DNA of 64,000 bases from Streptomyces justiciae (lineage in GTDB: Bacteria > Actinomycetota > Actinomycetes > Streptomycetales > Streptomycetaceae): contig NZ_JADDXU010000003.1 in the NCBI RefSeq assembly GCF_015163075.1, positions 372,001 through 436,000 on the forward strand. Direction: 5' to 3'. This document shows positions 28,117 to 36,008 of this stretch, one piece after another. Every line of letters starts with the position of its first letter. Within the stretch, counting starts at the first letter, position 1. A program made the translations under genes and the position numbers. Under the pieces are notes generated by a model that saw only the letters and a program-made list of their open reading frames with translations, did no database searches and had not been told where the DNA came from.

Positions 28117-28884
28117 GTGCGCTTTTCGCGGAACGCGACGGGAACGCTCTTCGTGGGCGGTGCGCTCAGCCTGACGATCGTCGCGCTCGCGTACCCCACG
28201 ATGCTCGGATTCAACAAGGTGTCCACCGCACAGGACCGCGTCATCGCACAGACGCAGTGGGGGCCGTTGACCGAGCAGGACCGGGACTTCGTGGTCAAGG
28301 TGCGGGCGGCGGGGCTGTGGGAGTACCCCCTGGGCAAGGTCGCCCTGGAGAAGGGGACGACCCCTGAGGTCAAGGAGGCGGGCCGGCATCTCATCGACGG
28401 TCACGCGGCCCTGGACGCGGCCTGCCGCAAGATCGCCCCGATGCTCAACGTCACGCTGCCGAACGTGGCGAGCCCGCAGCAGCAGGGCTTCGTGAACCAG
28501 ATCGAGACCAGCTCCGGCAAGCAGTTCGACTCGAACTTCGCCAACATCCTGCGCACGACGCACGGTTCGATCTTCAACACGATCGCCAAGATCCGCTCCA
28601 CGACCAAGAACTCGCTGGTGCGCTCGCTGGCGGACATGGCCAACGACACGGTTCTGGACCACATCACGGTCATGGAGAAGACCGGCTTCGTCAACTTCGA
28701 CCAGGCCCTGTTCCAGCAGACCACCCCGCCGAAGCTGCCCGACACCGACCTGACGCCGCCGGCCCCGCAGCCCGGCGCCCCCATGGTCGTCCTGAGCCCG
28801 CCGCCGAACCCGACGTCCACCCCGATCGCGATCCCGGGCGAGCAGGCGGGCGCGAGCCCGAGCCCGAGCCCGACCATCGGCTGA
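28117..28884 (+). CDS. DUF4142 exported protein
   Basis: This 255-residue protein starts at GTG 28117 with AGGAG 5-6 nt upstream. An N-terminal signal-anchor (GTLFVGGALSLTIVALAYPTML) precedes a four-helix ferritin-like DUF4142 domain: LTEQDRDFVVKVRAAGLWEYPLGKVALEKGTTPEVKEAGRHLIDGHAALDA in the first helices, and later LADMANDTVLDHITVMEKTG. A Pro-rich tail follows. DUF4142 proteins are exported helical bundles related to ferritin-like folds; in Bacteria they are often stress-associated, but no metal ligands are obvious here. It ends 8 bp before the convergent glucosidase gene. Confidence 0.85.
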   Translation: MRFSRNATGTLFVGGALSLTIVALAYPTMLGFNKVSTAQDRVIAQTQWGPLTEQDRDFVVKVRAAGLWEYPLGKVALEKGTTPEVKEAGRHLIDGHAALDAACRKIAPMLNVTLPNVASPQQQGFVNQIETSSGKQFDSNFANILRTTHGSIFNTIAKIRSTTKNSLVRSLADMANDTVLDHITVMEKTGFVNFDQALFQQTTPPKLPDTDLTPPAPQPGAPMVVLSPPPNPTSTPIAIPGEQAGASPSPSPTIG

Positions 28885-28892
28885 CCGCTCGC

Positions 28893-30542
28893 CTACGCCA
28901 GCCACACCGTGGTGTCCGGTCCCAGCAGCCCGTCCTCCAACGGGCCGCTGGCGACCAGCACTTCACCCTCCGGCAGCGTGACCGCCGTGTCCGACAGGTT
29001 CGTCACGCATCGCCAGCCGTCGTGCCGGGCGAAGTCCAGCACGCTGGGTGGGGCGGCCGCCGCCCAGGTCAGCGCCTCGCCCTGGAGCAGCTTGCGGCGC
29101 AGTCTCAGGACCGTGCGGTACAGCTCCAGGGTCGAGCCCTCGACGCCCTCCTGCGCCTCGACGGCGTACGCCGCGAAGCTCTCCGGCTGCGGCAGCCAGG
29201 CACCGCCCGCCCCGAAGCCGTACGACGGACCGGTCCGCGTCCACGGCAGCGGCACCCGGCAGCCGTCACGGCCCTTGCGGACGCGTCCCGTCTGCTCCCA
29301 GACGGGGTCCTGGAGCACCTCGACGGGCAGGTCGGCGACCTCGGGCAGTCCGAGTTCCTCGCCCTGGTAGACGTACGACGAACCCGGCAGCGCCAGCATG
29401 AGGAGCGTCGCGGCGCGAGCCCGGCGCAAGCCTTGTGCGGTGTCGACCTCGGGGGCGTGGCCGGCGGACAGCAGCCAGGCGTTCTCGTCGGTGCCCGGCG
29501 GGAGCATCAGGCGGGAGGTGTGGCGTACGACGTCGTGGTTGGAGAGCACCCAGGTGGCCGAGGCGCCGGCCGCGCGGGCGCCGGCGAGGGAGTCGGTGAT
29601 GACCTGGCGCAGCGCGTCGGCGTCCCACGGTGCTTGCAGGTAGGCGAAGTTGAAGGCCTGGCCGAGTTCCTCGGGGCGGGCGTACAGCGCGCGCCGCTCG
29701 GCGCTCGGGACCCAGGCCTCGGCGACGGCCATGCGGGGCGGACGGTAGGAGTCGAGGACCGTGCGCCAGTCGCGGTAGATCTCGTGGACCTCGTCGCGGT
29801 CGAAGAAGGGGTGGGTGCCGGGGGCGAACTCGGCGAGCGCGTCCTCGCCGCTGAGGGCGGGTGCGCCCAGGTCGCGCAGGGGTGCGGCGAGGTCCTTGGC
29901 GAGGGCGTGGGCGACGTCGACGCGGAAGCCGTCGACGCCCCGGTCGGACCAGAAGCGGAGCGTGGTGCGGAAGTCGGCGCGGACCTCCTCGTTGTCCCAG
30001 TCGAAGTCGGGCTGCTCGGGGGTGAACAGGTGCAGGTACCACTGTCCGTCCGGGACGCGTTTCCACGCGCTGCCGCCGAAGACGGACTGCCAGTCGGTGG
30101 GCGGGAGTTCACCGTGTGCGCCGCGGCCGTCGCGGAAGACGTACCGGGCGCGGGCGGCCGAGCCGGGTCCCGCGGCGAGGGCCTCCTGGAACCAGGCGTG
30201 CCGGTGGGAGCTGTGGTTGGGGACGAGGTCGACGATGACCTTGAGGCCGAGGCGGTGGGCCTCGCCGGCCAGGGCGTCGAAGTCGTCGAGGGTGCCGAGG
30301 CGGGGGTCGACGTCTCGGTAGTCGGCGACGTCGTAGCCGCCGTCTGCGAGCTCGGAGGGGTAGAAGGGGCTCAGCCACAGGGCGTCGACGCCGAGGGCGG
30401 CCAGATGGGTGAGGCGTGCGGTGATGCCCTTCAGGTCCCCGAGCCCGTCGCCGTCGGCGTCGGCGAAGCTGCGGGGGTAGATCTGGTAGATGACGGCCTG
30501 TCGCCACCAGTTGGGGTCCTTGGACGAGAGGTCGTGGGTCAC
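28893..30542 (-). CDS. GH13 alpha-glucosidase/oligo-1,6-glucosidase-like enzyme
   Basis: This 549-residue cytoplasmic enzyme starts at GTG 30542 with AGGAG 7 nt upstream. (beta/alpha)8 motifs are present in order: WWRQAVIYQIYPRSFAD, DLVPNHSS (conserved region I), DGFRVDVAHAL with the nucleophile Asp (region II), MAVAEAWVP with the acid/base Glu (region III) and VLSNHDVVRH with the transition-state Asp (region IV). The C-terminal beta domain ends TVWLA. The overall pattern is that of GH13 alpha-glucosidases that process maltose or isomaltose oligosaccharides. No ABC transporter or LacI regulator gene is adjacent. Confidence 0.92.
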   Translation of the reverse strand: MTHDLSSKDPNWWRQAVIYQIYPRSFADADGDGLGDLKGITARLTHLAALGVDALWLSPFYPSELADGGYDVADYRDVDPRLGTLDDFDALAGEAHRLGLKVIVDLVPNHSSHRHAWFQEALAAGPGSAARARYVFRDGRGAHGELPPTDWQSVFGGSAWKRVPDGQWYLHLFTPEQPDFDWDNEEVRADFRTTLRFWSDRGVDGFRVDVAHALAKDLAAPLRDLGAPALSGEDALAEFAPGTHPFFDRDEVHEIYRDWRTVLDSYRPPRMAVAEAWVPSAERRALYARPEELGQAFNFAYLQAPWDADALRQVITDSLAGARAAGASATWVLSNHDVVRHTSRLMLPPGTDENAWLLSAGHAPEVDTAQGLRRARAATLLMLALPGSSYVYQGEELGLPEVADLPVEVLQDPVWEQTGRVRKGRDGCRVPLPWTRTGPSYGFGAGGAWLPQPESFAAYAVEAQEGVEGSTLELYRTVLRLRRKLLQGEALTWAAAAPPSVLDFARHDGWRCVTNLSDTAVTLPEGEVLVASGPLEDGLLGPDTTVWLA

Positions 30543-30852
30543 GCGGCGCTCCTGGCTGATCCGTGCGGACGGAAAAGACATACAAAGGGGAATCTGTCCC
30601 CAGCTGTGCACGGGCGAACCCCGGCCATTTCGCGGAGCCACGCGTTCCCTGTGTGGCGGAATTGTGATGACCGTTGAACAGACCTTGTATTCCCGCAGGT
30701 TGACAGCGTTCCGGCAGGAGATCCACGATGTCCGCACGCTGTTGTGCGTGCGACTCATGTGACCAATGGGTCCAATGTTTCCGAGCGCCCTTTTTTGCGC
30801 TCTGCAGCGTTCCGCAGCGCTTTTCAGTTCACTTCACCCTGATGGGATACGC
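30543..30852. other. Divergent promoter region between the glucosidase and the LAETG protein
   Basis: This 310-bp region has no gene. It holds an imperfect direct repeat GACCAATG/GTCCAATG (30761-30777) and a small hairpin GAGCGC-N8-GCGCTC (30783-30802) enclosing a run of six T. Local AT content is higher than the surroundings, consistent with promoters in both directions. No well-known sugar-regulator operator was recognised. Confidence 0.5.
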
Positions 30853-31779
30853 ATGTCCATAGCGAGACGTGTCACTGTGCGCCGCCTGCTGGGGACGGGC
30901 GCCGCGACGCTCGCCATCTGCGCCTTCACGGCCTCCGTCGCCTCGGCCACCGACTGCCCCGGCGGCAAGGGCTGGGACGACGGCGGCAGCTACAAGCCCG
31001 GCACGGGCGCCGGCACCGAGACCGGCACCGAGCTGTGCGAGTTCTCCCTCGACGGCAAGAACTTCTTCCCCTCGGTCAAGGTCGACGACCAGAACCTCAA
31101 GCCGACCGACGACGGCAAGGTCCACGTCACGGTCCGCACCGCCGGCAACGCGTCCACCTGCACGGCCTCGCTCGCCTCCTACCGGGCGCACGGTCCGACC
31201 TTCGCCACCTCCGGCGAGCAGGTCTTCCACGACTTCGACACGGTCACCGTCAAGGCCGGCGGGACCGACACCCTCGACATCGCCATCCCCGACCAGGGCT
31301 GCTACGCGCAGATCGACCTCTACCGGGGCAACACGAAGTTCGACGGCAAGCTCGACGCCAACGACGGCTTCCAGCACGGCGACCTGCCCAAGGGCCCGGA
31401 CCACCCGGTCATCAAGGACAAGCTGATCGCGGCCTGGAACGGCGGCACGAAGGACTGCACGGCCCAGCCGTCGCCGACCCCCACCCCGACTCCGTCGGCC
31501 TCGGAGTCCACCCCGGCCGAGGAGACCACCCCGCCGGCGTCCGAGTCCGAGACCCCGACCCCGTCCGCCTCGGAGTCCACCCCGGCCGAGGAGCCGACCC
31601 CGTCGGCCTCCGAGTCGACGACCGCCCCGGCGGCCACCCCGAACGGCGGCGGCGACGACCTCGCCGAGACCGGCGCCAGCAGCAACACCCCGATCATCGC
31701 GGGCGGCGCGGCCGTGCTGCTGGCCGGCGGCGCGGGCATCGTCCTGGCGACGCGCCGACGCAAGGCGACGCGCGCGTAA
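30853..31779 (+). CDS. Sortase-anchored (LAETG) cell-wall protein
   Basis: This 308-residue protein has a signal peptide (LLGTGAATLAICAFTASVASA), an extracellular globular region with four Cys (ATDCPGG, ELCEFS, STCTAS, QGCYAQ), then a Ser/Thr/Pro/Glu-rich stalk of repeated PSASESTPAEE units. The sorting signal LAETG is followed by a hydrophobic stretch (TPIIAGGAAVLLAGGAGIVLA) and a basic tail RRRKATRA. The LAxTG form is typical of class E sortase substrates in Streptomyces, such as long chaplins. The globular part is not recognised. The stop codon is inside a 16-bp tandem repeat. Confidence 0.88.
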   Translation: MSIARRVTVRRLLGTGAATLAICAFTASVASATDCPGGKGWDDGGSYKPGTGAGTETGTELCEFSLDGKNFFPSVKVDDQNLKPTDDGKVHVTVRTAGNASTCTASLASYRAHGPTFATSGEQVFHDFDTVTVKAGGTDTLDIAIPDQGCYAQIDLYRGNTKFDGKLDANDGFQHGDLPKGPDHPVIKDKLIAAWNGGTKDCTAQPSPTPTPTPSASESTPAEETTPPASESETPTPSASESTPAEEPTPSASESTTAPAATPNGGGDDLAETGASSNTPIIAGGAAVLLAGGAGIVLATRRRKATRA

Positions 31780-31817
31780 GGGATTCGCGCGCGTAAGGAC
31801 TCGCGCATAAGGGATTC
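31771..31817 (+). repeat. Stop-spanning tandem triplication at the end of the LAETG gene
   Basis: CGCGCGTAAGGGATTC (31771-31786, containing the TAA stop), GCGCGCGTAAGGACTC (31787-31802) and GCGCATAAGGGATTC (31803-31817) form three near-identical units of 15-16 bp, each with a TAA. Confidence 0.88.
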
Positions 31818-31828
31818 GACAGTCATCT

Positions 31829-31860
31829 GGACGCCGGGCAAGGGGACCTGCCCGGCGTCC
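31829..31860 (+). terminator. Hairpin terminator after the LAETG gene
   Basis: GGACGCCGGGCA (31829-31840) and TGCCCGGCGTCC (31849-31860) form a perfect 12-bp stem with an 8-nt loop. Confidence 0.85.
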
Positions 31861-31861
31861 G

Positions 31862-32083
31862 GTGCGTCCAGCCCTACGGCTTCGAGCTCAAACCCCGCTC
31901 TCGGGCGAGGCGGTCGTGGACGTCGACCGGTCCGTGATCACCTTCGGCGACGAGTACGCGTCGACGACGATCGCCTGCCACCCGCCCGACCACGTCGACA
32001 TCATCCCCTCCGCCGCCACCTACGAGGCTCGTCGGCCGGCTCCCCCGATGAAAAAGTCGTCGCCCTCCGGGCCCACCCCCTGT
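31862..32083. other. Intergenic region with no firm gene upstream of the Thr leader
   Basis: A minus-strand ORF of 38 codons (31888-32004) has GGAGGGG directly before its first ATG, but zero spacing and no recognisable protein pattern, so it is not called. The plus frame is also open here, without supporting features. The stretch ends at the predicted leader promoter. Confidence 0.3.
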
Positions 32084-32089
32084 TACGGT
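32084..32089 (+). promoter_or_regulatory. Predicted -10 box of the Thr leader transcript
   Basis: TACGGT ends 6 nt before ATG 32096, so transcription is predicted to begin at or near the leader start codon, giving a leaderless leader peptide. No convincing -35 box was found. Confidence 0.4.
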
Positions 32090-32095
32090 CCCCCC

Positions 32096-32152
32096 ATGAA
32101 GCGCGCCAACCCGTCTTCCACGACGACGCCGGACATGGTCCCGGCGCGCTGA
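32096..32152 (+). CDS. Putative threonine leader peptide of the ThrRS-like gene
   Basis: This 18-residue ORF, MKRANPSSTTTPDMVPAR, has three consecutive Thr codons (ACG ACG ACG at 32120-32128). It is followed 17 nt later by an intrinsic terminator and then by a threonyl-tRNA synthetase-like gene. The arrangement matches ribosome-mediated attenuation: stalling at Thr codons when charged tRNA-Thr is low would alter folding of the downstream RNA. No ribosome-binding site is present; the ORF is probably read from a leaderless transcript. I have not demonstrated the alternative antiterminator pairing. Confidence 0.6.
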   Translation: MKRANPSSTTTPDMVPAR

Positions 32153-32168
32153 CACCTGAGCTGACGCG

Positions 32169-32197
32169 AACCCCGGGGCGAGTGCCCCGGGGTTTTT
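32169..32197 (+). terminator. Rho-independent attenuator between the Thr leader and the ThrRS-like gene
   Basis: AACCCCGGGGC (32169-32179) and GCCCCGGGGTT (32184-32194) form a perfect 11-bp stem with a GAGT loop, followed by a five-T run (32193-32197). This classical intrinsic terminator lies 43 nt before ATG 32240 and inside the presumed leader. Confidence 0.85.
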
Positions 32198-32239
32198 GCT
32201 GTGCGGCGGCGCTCGTCCCTCGATGTGGAGGAGAACGCC

Positions 32240-33475
32240 ATGAACGCCGACAACGCCCGGCACGACCACCGTCGACTCGGCCGTGAACTCGACCTGTTCG
32301 ACACCGACCCCCTCATGGGCGCCGGGCTGCCGTACTGGCTGCCGGACGGGGCCGTCGTACGGCACACCCTGGAGGAGTACGTCAGGGAGGCGGAGCGCGG
32401 CGCCGGGTACCGGCACGTGTACTCGCCGGTGCTCGGGAAGCGGGAGCTGTACGAGATCTCGGGGCACTGGTCGCACTACAGCGACGACATGTTCCCGCCC
32501 ATGAAACTGGGCGGTGAGGAGGTCGTGCTGCGGCCGAGTCTCTGTCCGCACCACGCCCTCATCTACCGGTCACGCTCCCACTCGTACCGCGAACTCCCCC
32601 TCCGTATCGCCGAGTTGGGAGGCATGTACCGCTCCGAGCTCTCCGGTGTGCTCGGCGGCCTCACCCGTGTCCGGTCCATCCAGCTCAACGACGCCCATAT
32701 CTTCTGCACCCTGGACCAGGCCGTCGAGGAGGCCCGCGCCGCCCTCGCGCTCATCCGCCGCGCCTACGCCGACCTCGGCATCCGCGCCGCCAGGTACCGG
32801 CTGTCCCTGCCGGGGGAGGGCAACAAGTACGTGGCCGACCCGGAGCTGTGGCGCCGGGCCACCGCACTCCTCGAAGACGTCCTGGAGGGGGTCGAGTACG
32901 AGGCCGCCGAGGGCGAGGCCGCCTTCTACGGGCCGAAGATCGACGTGCAGATCGTCGACCCCGCGGGCCGCGAGTCCACCCTCTCCACCGTCCAGATCGA
33001 CTTCCACCAGCCCGAACGCTTCGACCTGCACTACATCGGCCCCGACGGGGCGAAGCACCGCCCGGTCATGGTGCACCGCAGCATCATCGGCAGCGTCGAG
33101 CGGGCCGTCGCGCATCTCGTCGAGGAGCACGGCGGGGCGTTCCCGGCCTGGCTCGCACCGGTGCAGCTGGTCGTGCTGCCGGTGGCGGAGGAGCAGTACG
33201 GGCAGGCGGAGAAGGCCGTACGGCGTGCTCTCGACCTCGGACTGCGGGCCGAGCTCGCCGGTCCCGAGCACGGCACCCTCGGCGCCCGCATCCGGTCGGC
33301 GCGACTCGTGCCGTACGTCGCCGTGATCGGGGAGCGGGAGGCGGCCGACGGCGATCTGGCCGCCGTACGGCTCAGGGACGGGCGGCGGCCCGGGGTCGTG
33401 TCGGTGGAGGAACTCCTCGCGAGGGTCGAGGGCGTCGTCCGGACCCGTGGCGCCGAACTCTGGGCGGCTGCGTAA
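32240..33475 (+). CDS. Threonyl-tRNA synthetase paralogue lacking TGS and editing domains
   Basis: This 411-residue protein has the class II catalytic core and anticodon-binding domain of ThrRS. Zinc ligands are kept: Cys102 (PSLCPHH), His153 (LNDAHIFCT) and His279 (PVMVHRSIIGS). Their spacing (51 and 177) equals that of E. coli Cys334, His385 and His511. Motif 2-like SELSGVLGGLTRVRSIQ and motif 3-like HRSIIGSVERAVAHLV are present. Bacterial ThrRS is normally about 640 residues; the N-terminal TGS and second additional (editing) domains are missing. GGAGGAG precedes ATG 32240. It could be an inducible back-up or inhibitor-resistant ThrRS, or a non-canonical Thr-activating enzyme. Confidence 0.88.
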   Translation: MNADNARHDHRRLGRELDLFDTDPLMGAGLPYWLPDGAVVRHTLEEYVREAERGAGYRHVYSPVLGKRELYEISGHWSHYSDDMFPPMKLGGEEVVLRPSLCPHHALIYRSRSHSYRELPLRIAELGGMYRSELSGVLGGLTRVRSIQLNDAHIFCTLDQAVEEARAALALIRRAYADLGIRAARYRLSLPGEGNKYVADPELWRRATALLEDVLEGVEYEAAEGEAAFYGPKIDVQIVDPAGRESTLSTVQIDFHQPERFDLHYIGPDGAKHRPVMVHRSIIGSVERAVAHLVEEHGGAFPAWLAPVQLVVLPVAEEQYGQAEKAVRRALDLGLRAELAGPEHGTLGARIRSARLVPYVAVIGEREAADGDLAAVRLRDGRRPGVVSVEELLARVEGVVRTRGAELWAAA

Positions 33476-33503
33476 GGTCGGTGACACGACGGAAGGAGTC
33501 CCC

Positions 33504-34466
33504 GTGACCGCCCAGCCCATCCCCGTGATCATCGACTGCGACACCGGGGTCGACGACGCGCTCGCCCTGCTGTTCGCCGTACGTCACCCCGGTCTCGACG
33601 TCCGCGCGATCACCTGCGTGGCCGGGAACACCGACGTCGACGGGGTCGTCCGCAACACGTTGACCGTGCTGGAGACGGCCGGGGCCGGAGACATCCCCGT
33701 CGCGCGGGGCGCCGAGCGGCCGTTGATCGAGCCGGTGCGCACGGCCTCGCACGTGCACGGGCAGGACGGCATGGGCGACCTCGGCCTGCCCGCGCCGACC
33801 CGGCGCCCGGTGGACCTCGACGCGGTGGCCCTGCTGCGGCGCGAGATCCTCGCCTCGCCGCGCCCGGTGACCCTGATCCCCACCGCCCCGCTGACGAACA
33901 TCGCGCTGCTGCTGCGGACCCACCCCGAGGTGACCCGCAACATCGAACGGATCGTGTTCATGGGCGGCGCGGTGGAGGTCGGCAACGCCACGCCGGTCGC
34001 CGAGTTCAACGTGTGGCACGACCCGGAGGCCGCCGCGATCCTGCTCACCGCGGGGGTGCCGATCACCATGTACGGCCTCGACGTCTTCCGGCAGGTCATC
34101 GTGCCCGCCGCGGACGTCCAGCGGCTGCGCGGCAGCTCCGACCCCCGGCTCCGGCTGGCCGGCGAACTCCTCGCCCACCGCGACCCGGCCACCTCCGGGG
34201 ACCCCACCCCCACCGGCGGCCTCGGGGACGCGGGCGCGGTGTGCGCGGTCGCCGACCCCGGCGGCATCACCACGAGCCTCCTGCCCGTCGAGGTCTCCCT
34301 CGCCCCCGGCCCGACCCGCGGCCAGACCATCGTCGACCGCCGCCCGCGGCCCGGGGAGTCGGAGATCCACCACGGCGAGCGTGAACTGCACATGGTGGAC
34401 GTGGCGTTGGAGGTCGATGTGGAGCGCTACGTGAAGCTGTGGCTTTCGGTGGTGGAGGGCGACTGA
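33504..34466 (+). CDS. Inosine-uridine preferring nucleoside hydrolase family protein
   Basis: This 320-residue protein starts at GTG 33504 after GGAAGGAG. It opens PVIIDCDTGVDDALALLFAV, the calcium-binding DxDxGxDD signature of nucleoside hydrolases. It continues with NVWHDPEAAAILLTAG and EFN segments that line the ribose/base pocket, and ends with HHGERELHMVDVALEVD. It should hydrolyse N-glycosidic bonds of ribonucleosides for salvage. It lies 28 bp after the ThrRS-like gene and may be co-transcribed. Confidence 0.9.
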   Translation: MTAQPIPVIIDCDTGVDDALALLFAVRHPGLDVRAITCVAGNTDVDGVVRNTLTVLETAGAGDIPVARGAERPLIEPVRTASHVHGQDGMGDLGLPAPTRRPVDLDAVALLRREILASPRPVTLIPTAPLTNIALLLRTHPEVTRNIERIVFMGGAVEVGNATPVAEFNVWHDPEAAAILLTAGVPITMYGLDVFRQVIVPAADVQRLRGSSDPRLRLAGELLAHRDPATSGDPTPTGGLGDAGAVCAVADPGGITTSLLPVEVSLAPGPTRGQTIVDRRPRPGESEIHHGERELHMVDVALEVDVERYVKLWLSVVEGD

Positions 34467-34473
34467 CCCCAGC

Positions 34474-35830
34474 ATGAAGCCGTCACATGTCTTCGATCGC
34501 AGCTCGGAGTGGGGAGCACTCACCGCTTTCGTGAACCGGCCGCTGCCGCACGCCATGCTCGGTGTGGTCAGCGGCAGGTGGCGGATGGGGAAGACATATC
34601 TGCTGCGGGCGCTCGTCGAGCAGTACGGTGGCTTCTATTTCGAAGCCGCCGACGGAACCGAGACCGAATCCCTTCGCCAGTTCAGCGCCGCCCTGGCCGA
34701 GTACACGGGCTCTCCGGCCGCGTTCACCTTCGGCAGCTGGGACGACGCCGTCTCCTATCTCTTCGGGCTCGCCTCTCCCGAGGGCGGCGCGGGTCCGGAC
34801 GGGCCCTTCCTCGCGGTCATCGACGAGTTCCCGTACCTGACCAAGGTGGCCCCGGAACTCCCCTCGCTCATCCAGCGCGCGATCGACCACTTCCAGGTCG
34901 ACGAGAGCCGCATGCGGCTCCTGCTCTGCGGCTCGGCGATGTCCGTCATGGGCGGACTGCTGGCCAGTACCGCTCCGCCTGGCGGACGACGTCCCTGTCG
35001 ACCTGCGGGATTTCGACGACTGGGTGTGCCGGACCGTGCTGTCGCCGTACAGCCCCCTCTTCCGCGAGGCGCGTTACCTGCTCGCCGAGGAGGCGGACAT
35101 CCGTGACACCGCGCTGTACCACTCGGTGCTCGCGGCCGTGGCCCAGGGCAATACGACGCGTGGCGGCATCGCCGGCTACATCGGCCGCAAGTCCGTCGAC
35201 ATCTCCCATCCGCTCAACGTCCTGGAGGACAGTCACCTGCTGGAACGCGAGGCGGACATCTTCGGGGCCGGGAAGTCGCAGTACCGCATCACCGAGCCGC
35301 TGATCAACTTCTACGAGGCCGTCATGCGGCCGGCATGGGCGCGGCTGGAGAGCGGCCAGGCCGCCGAGGTATGGGCGCAATCGGCGGAGCGCTTCGCGGC
35401 GCAGGTGGCCGGACCGCACTTCGCGGCCATGTGCCGGGAGTACGTGCTCGGACCAGGGCGCTCCCTGCTCCGCTCGGCGTTGGGCGAGGTCGGCACCGGG
35501 GTGGTGACCGACACGAAGGAGCGCCGCCAGATCCAGGTCGACGTGGCCGTGGTCGAACGCGGCTCGGGTGGTGACAGGCCCGCGGTCACCCTGCTCGGTG
35601 AGGCGAAGTGGGGGACGGTCATGGGGCGTAACCATCTGGAACGCTTGGCGAGAGCCAGGGATCTGCTGGCAGGACGTGGAATGGACACCACGGGATGCGG
35701 GCTCGCGTGCTTCAGCGCGGCCGGTTTCAGCGAGGCTCTCCGGGCCGAGGCGGACCGGAGTGGAGTCCTGCTCGTCGGGCTCGACGAACTCTACGGCCGT
35801 GCGATGCCACCGACGCCACTCCCCGGGTAG
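34474..35830 (+). pseudogene. Frameshifted AAA ATPase/DUF234-type protein gene
   Basis: The first frame (34474 to about 34975) gives a P-loop ATPase N-terminus: FDRSSEWGALTAFV, GRWRMGKTYLLRALVEQ (Walker A), FLAVIDEFPYLTK (Walker B), LLLCGSAMSVMGGLL. The second frame, offset by +1 from about 34976, gives RLADDVPVDLRDFDDWV…LLAEEADI, a winged-helix region (GGIAGYIGRKSVDISHPLNVLEDSHLLERE) and a DUF234-like C-terminus ending with a nuclease-like LGEAKWGTV. The roughly 50 residues that normally link the halves are missing at the junction, so a deletion plus frameshift is the simplest reading. Both halves are otherwise intact, suggesting a recent event. Such ATPases act as DNA-associated or toxin-like proteins; the role is unknown. 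Confidence 0.8.
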
Positions 35831-35870
35831 CAGCGCCGTGCGATGCCACCGACGCCACTCCCCGGGTAGC
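35796..35870 (+). repeat. Perfect stop-spanning duplication at the end of the ATPase pseudogene
   Basis: The 36-bp segment at 35796-35831, which includes the terminal codons and TAG stop, is repeated exactly at 35835-35870 with a period of 39 bp. Nothing else gene-like lies in 35871-36008. Confidence 0.95.
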
Positions 35871-36008
35871 GGGCGGCGCTCGGCACCCCGAGCCACCGAA
35901 CGGGTCGGTGTACGGCGAGTCGCAGCGACGCGGAAGCGCCCCGGCCGCGCGTAACCCATACAGCCCGGACCAGTGGTGCCCCCTCACCTGCGATGCTCCC
36001 GTTGGAGC

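Noticed and set aside
31888..32004. 38-codon minus-strand ORF with a GGAGGGG before its ATG
   Set aside because: The spacing between site and ATG is zero, the protein has no recognisable pattern, and it sits in the region feeding the Thr leader.
32096..32239. T-box riboswitch for the ThrRS-like gene
   Set aside because: No T-box specifier loop or the conserved antiterminator bulge sequence is visible; a short ORF with Thr codons explains the leader better.
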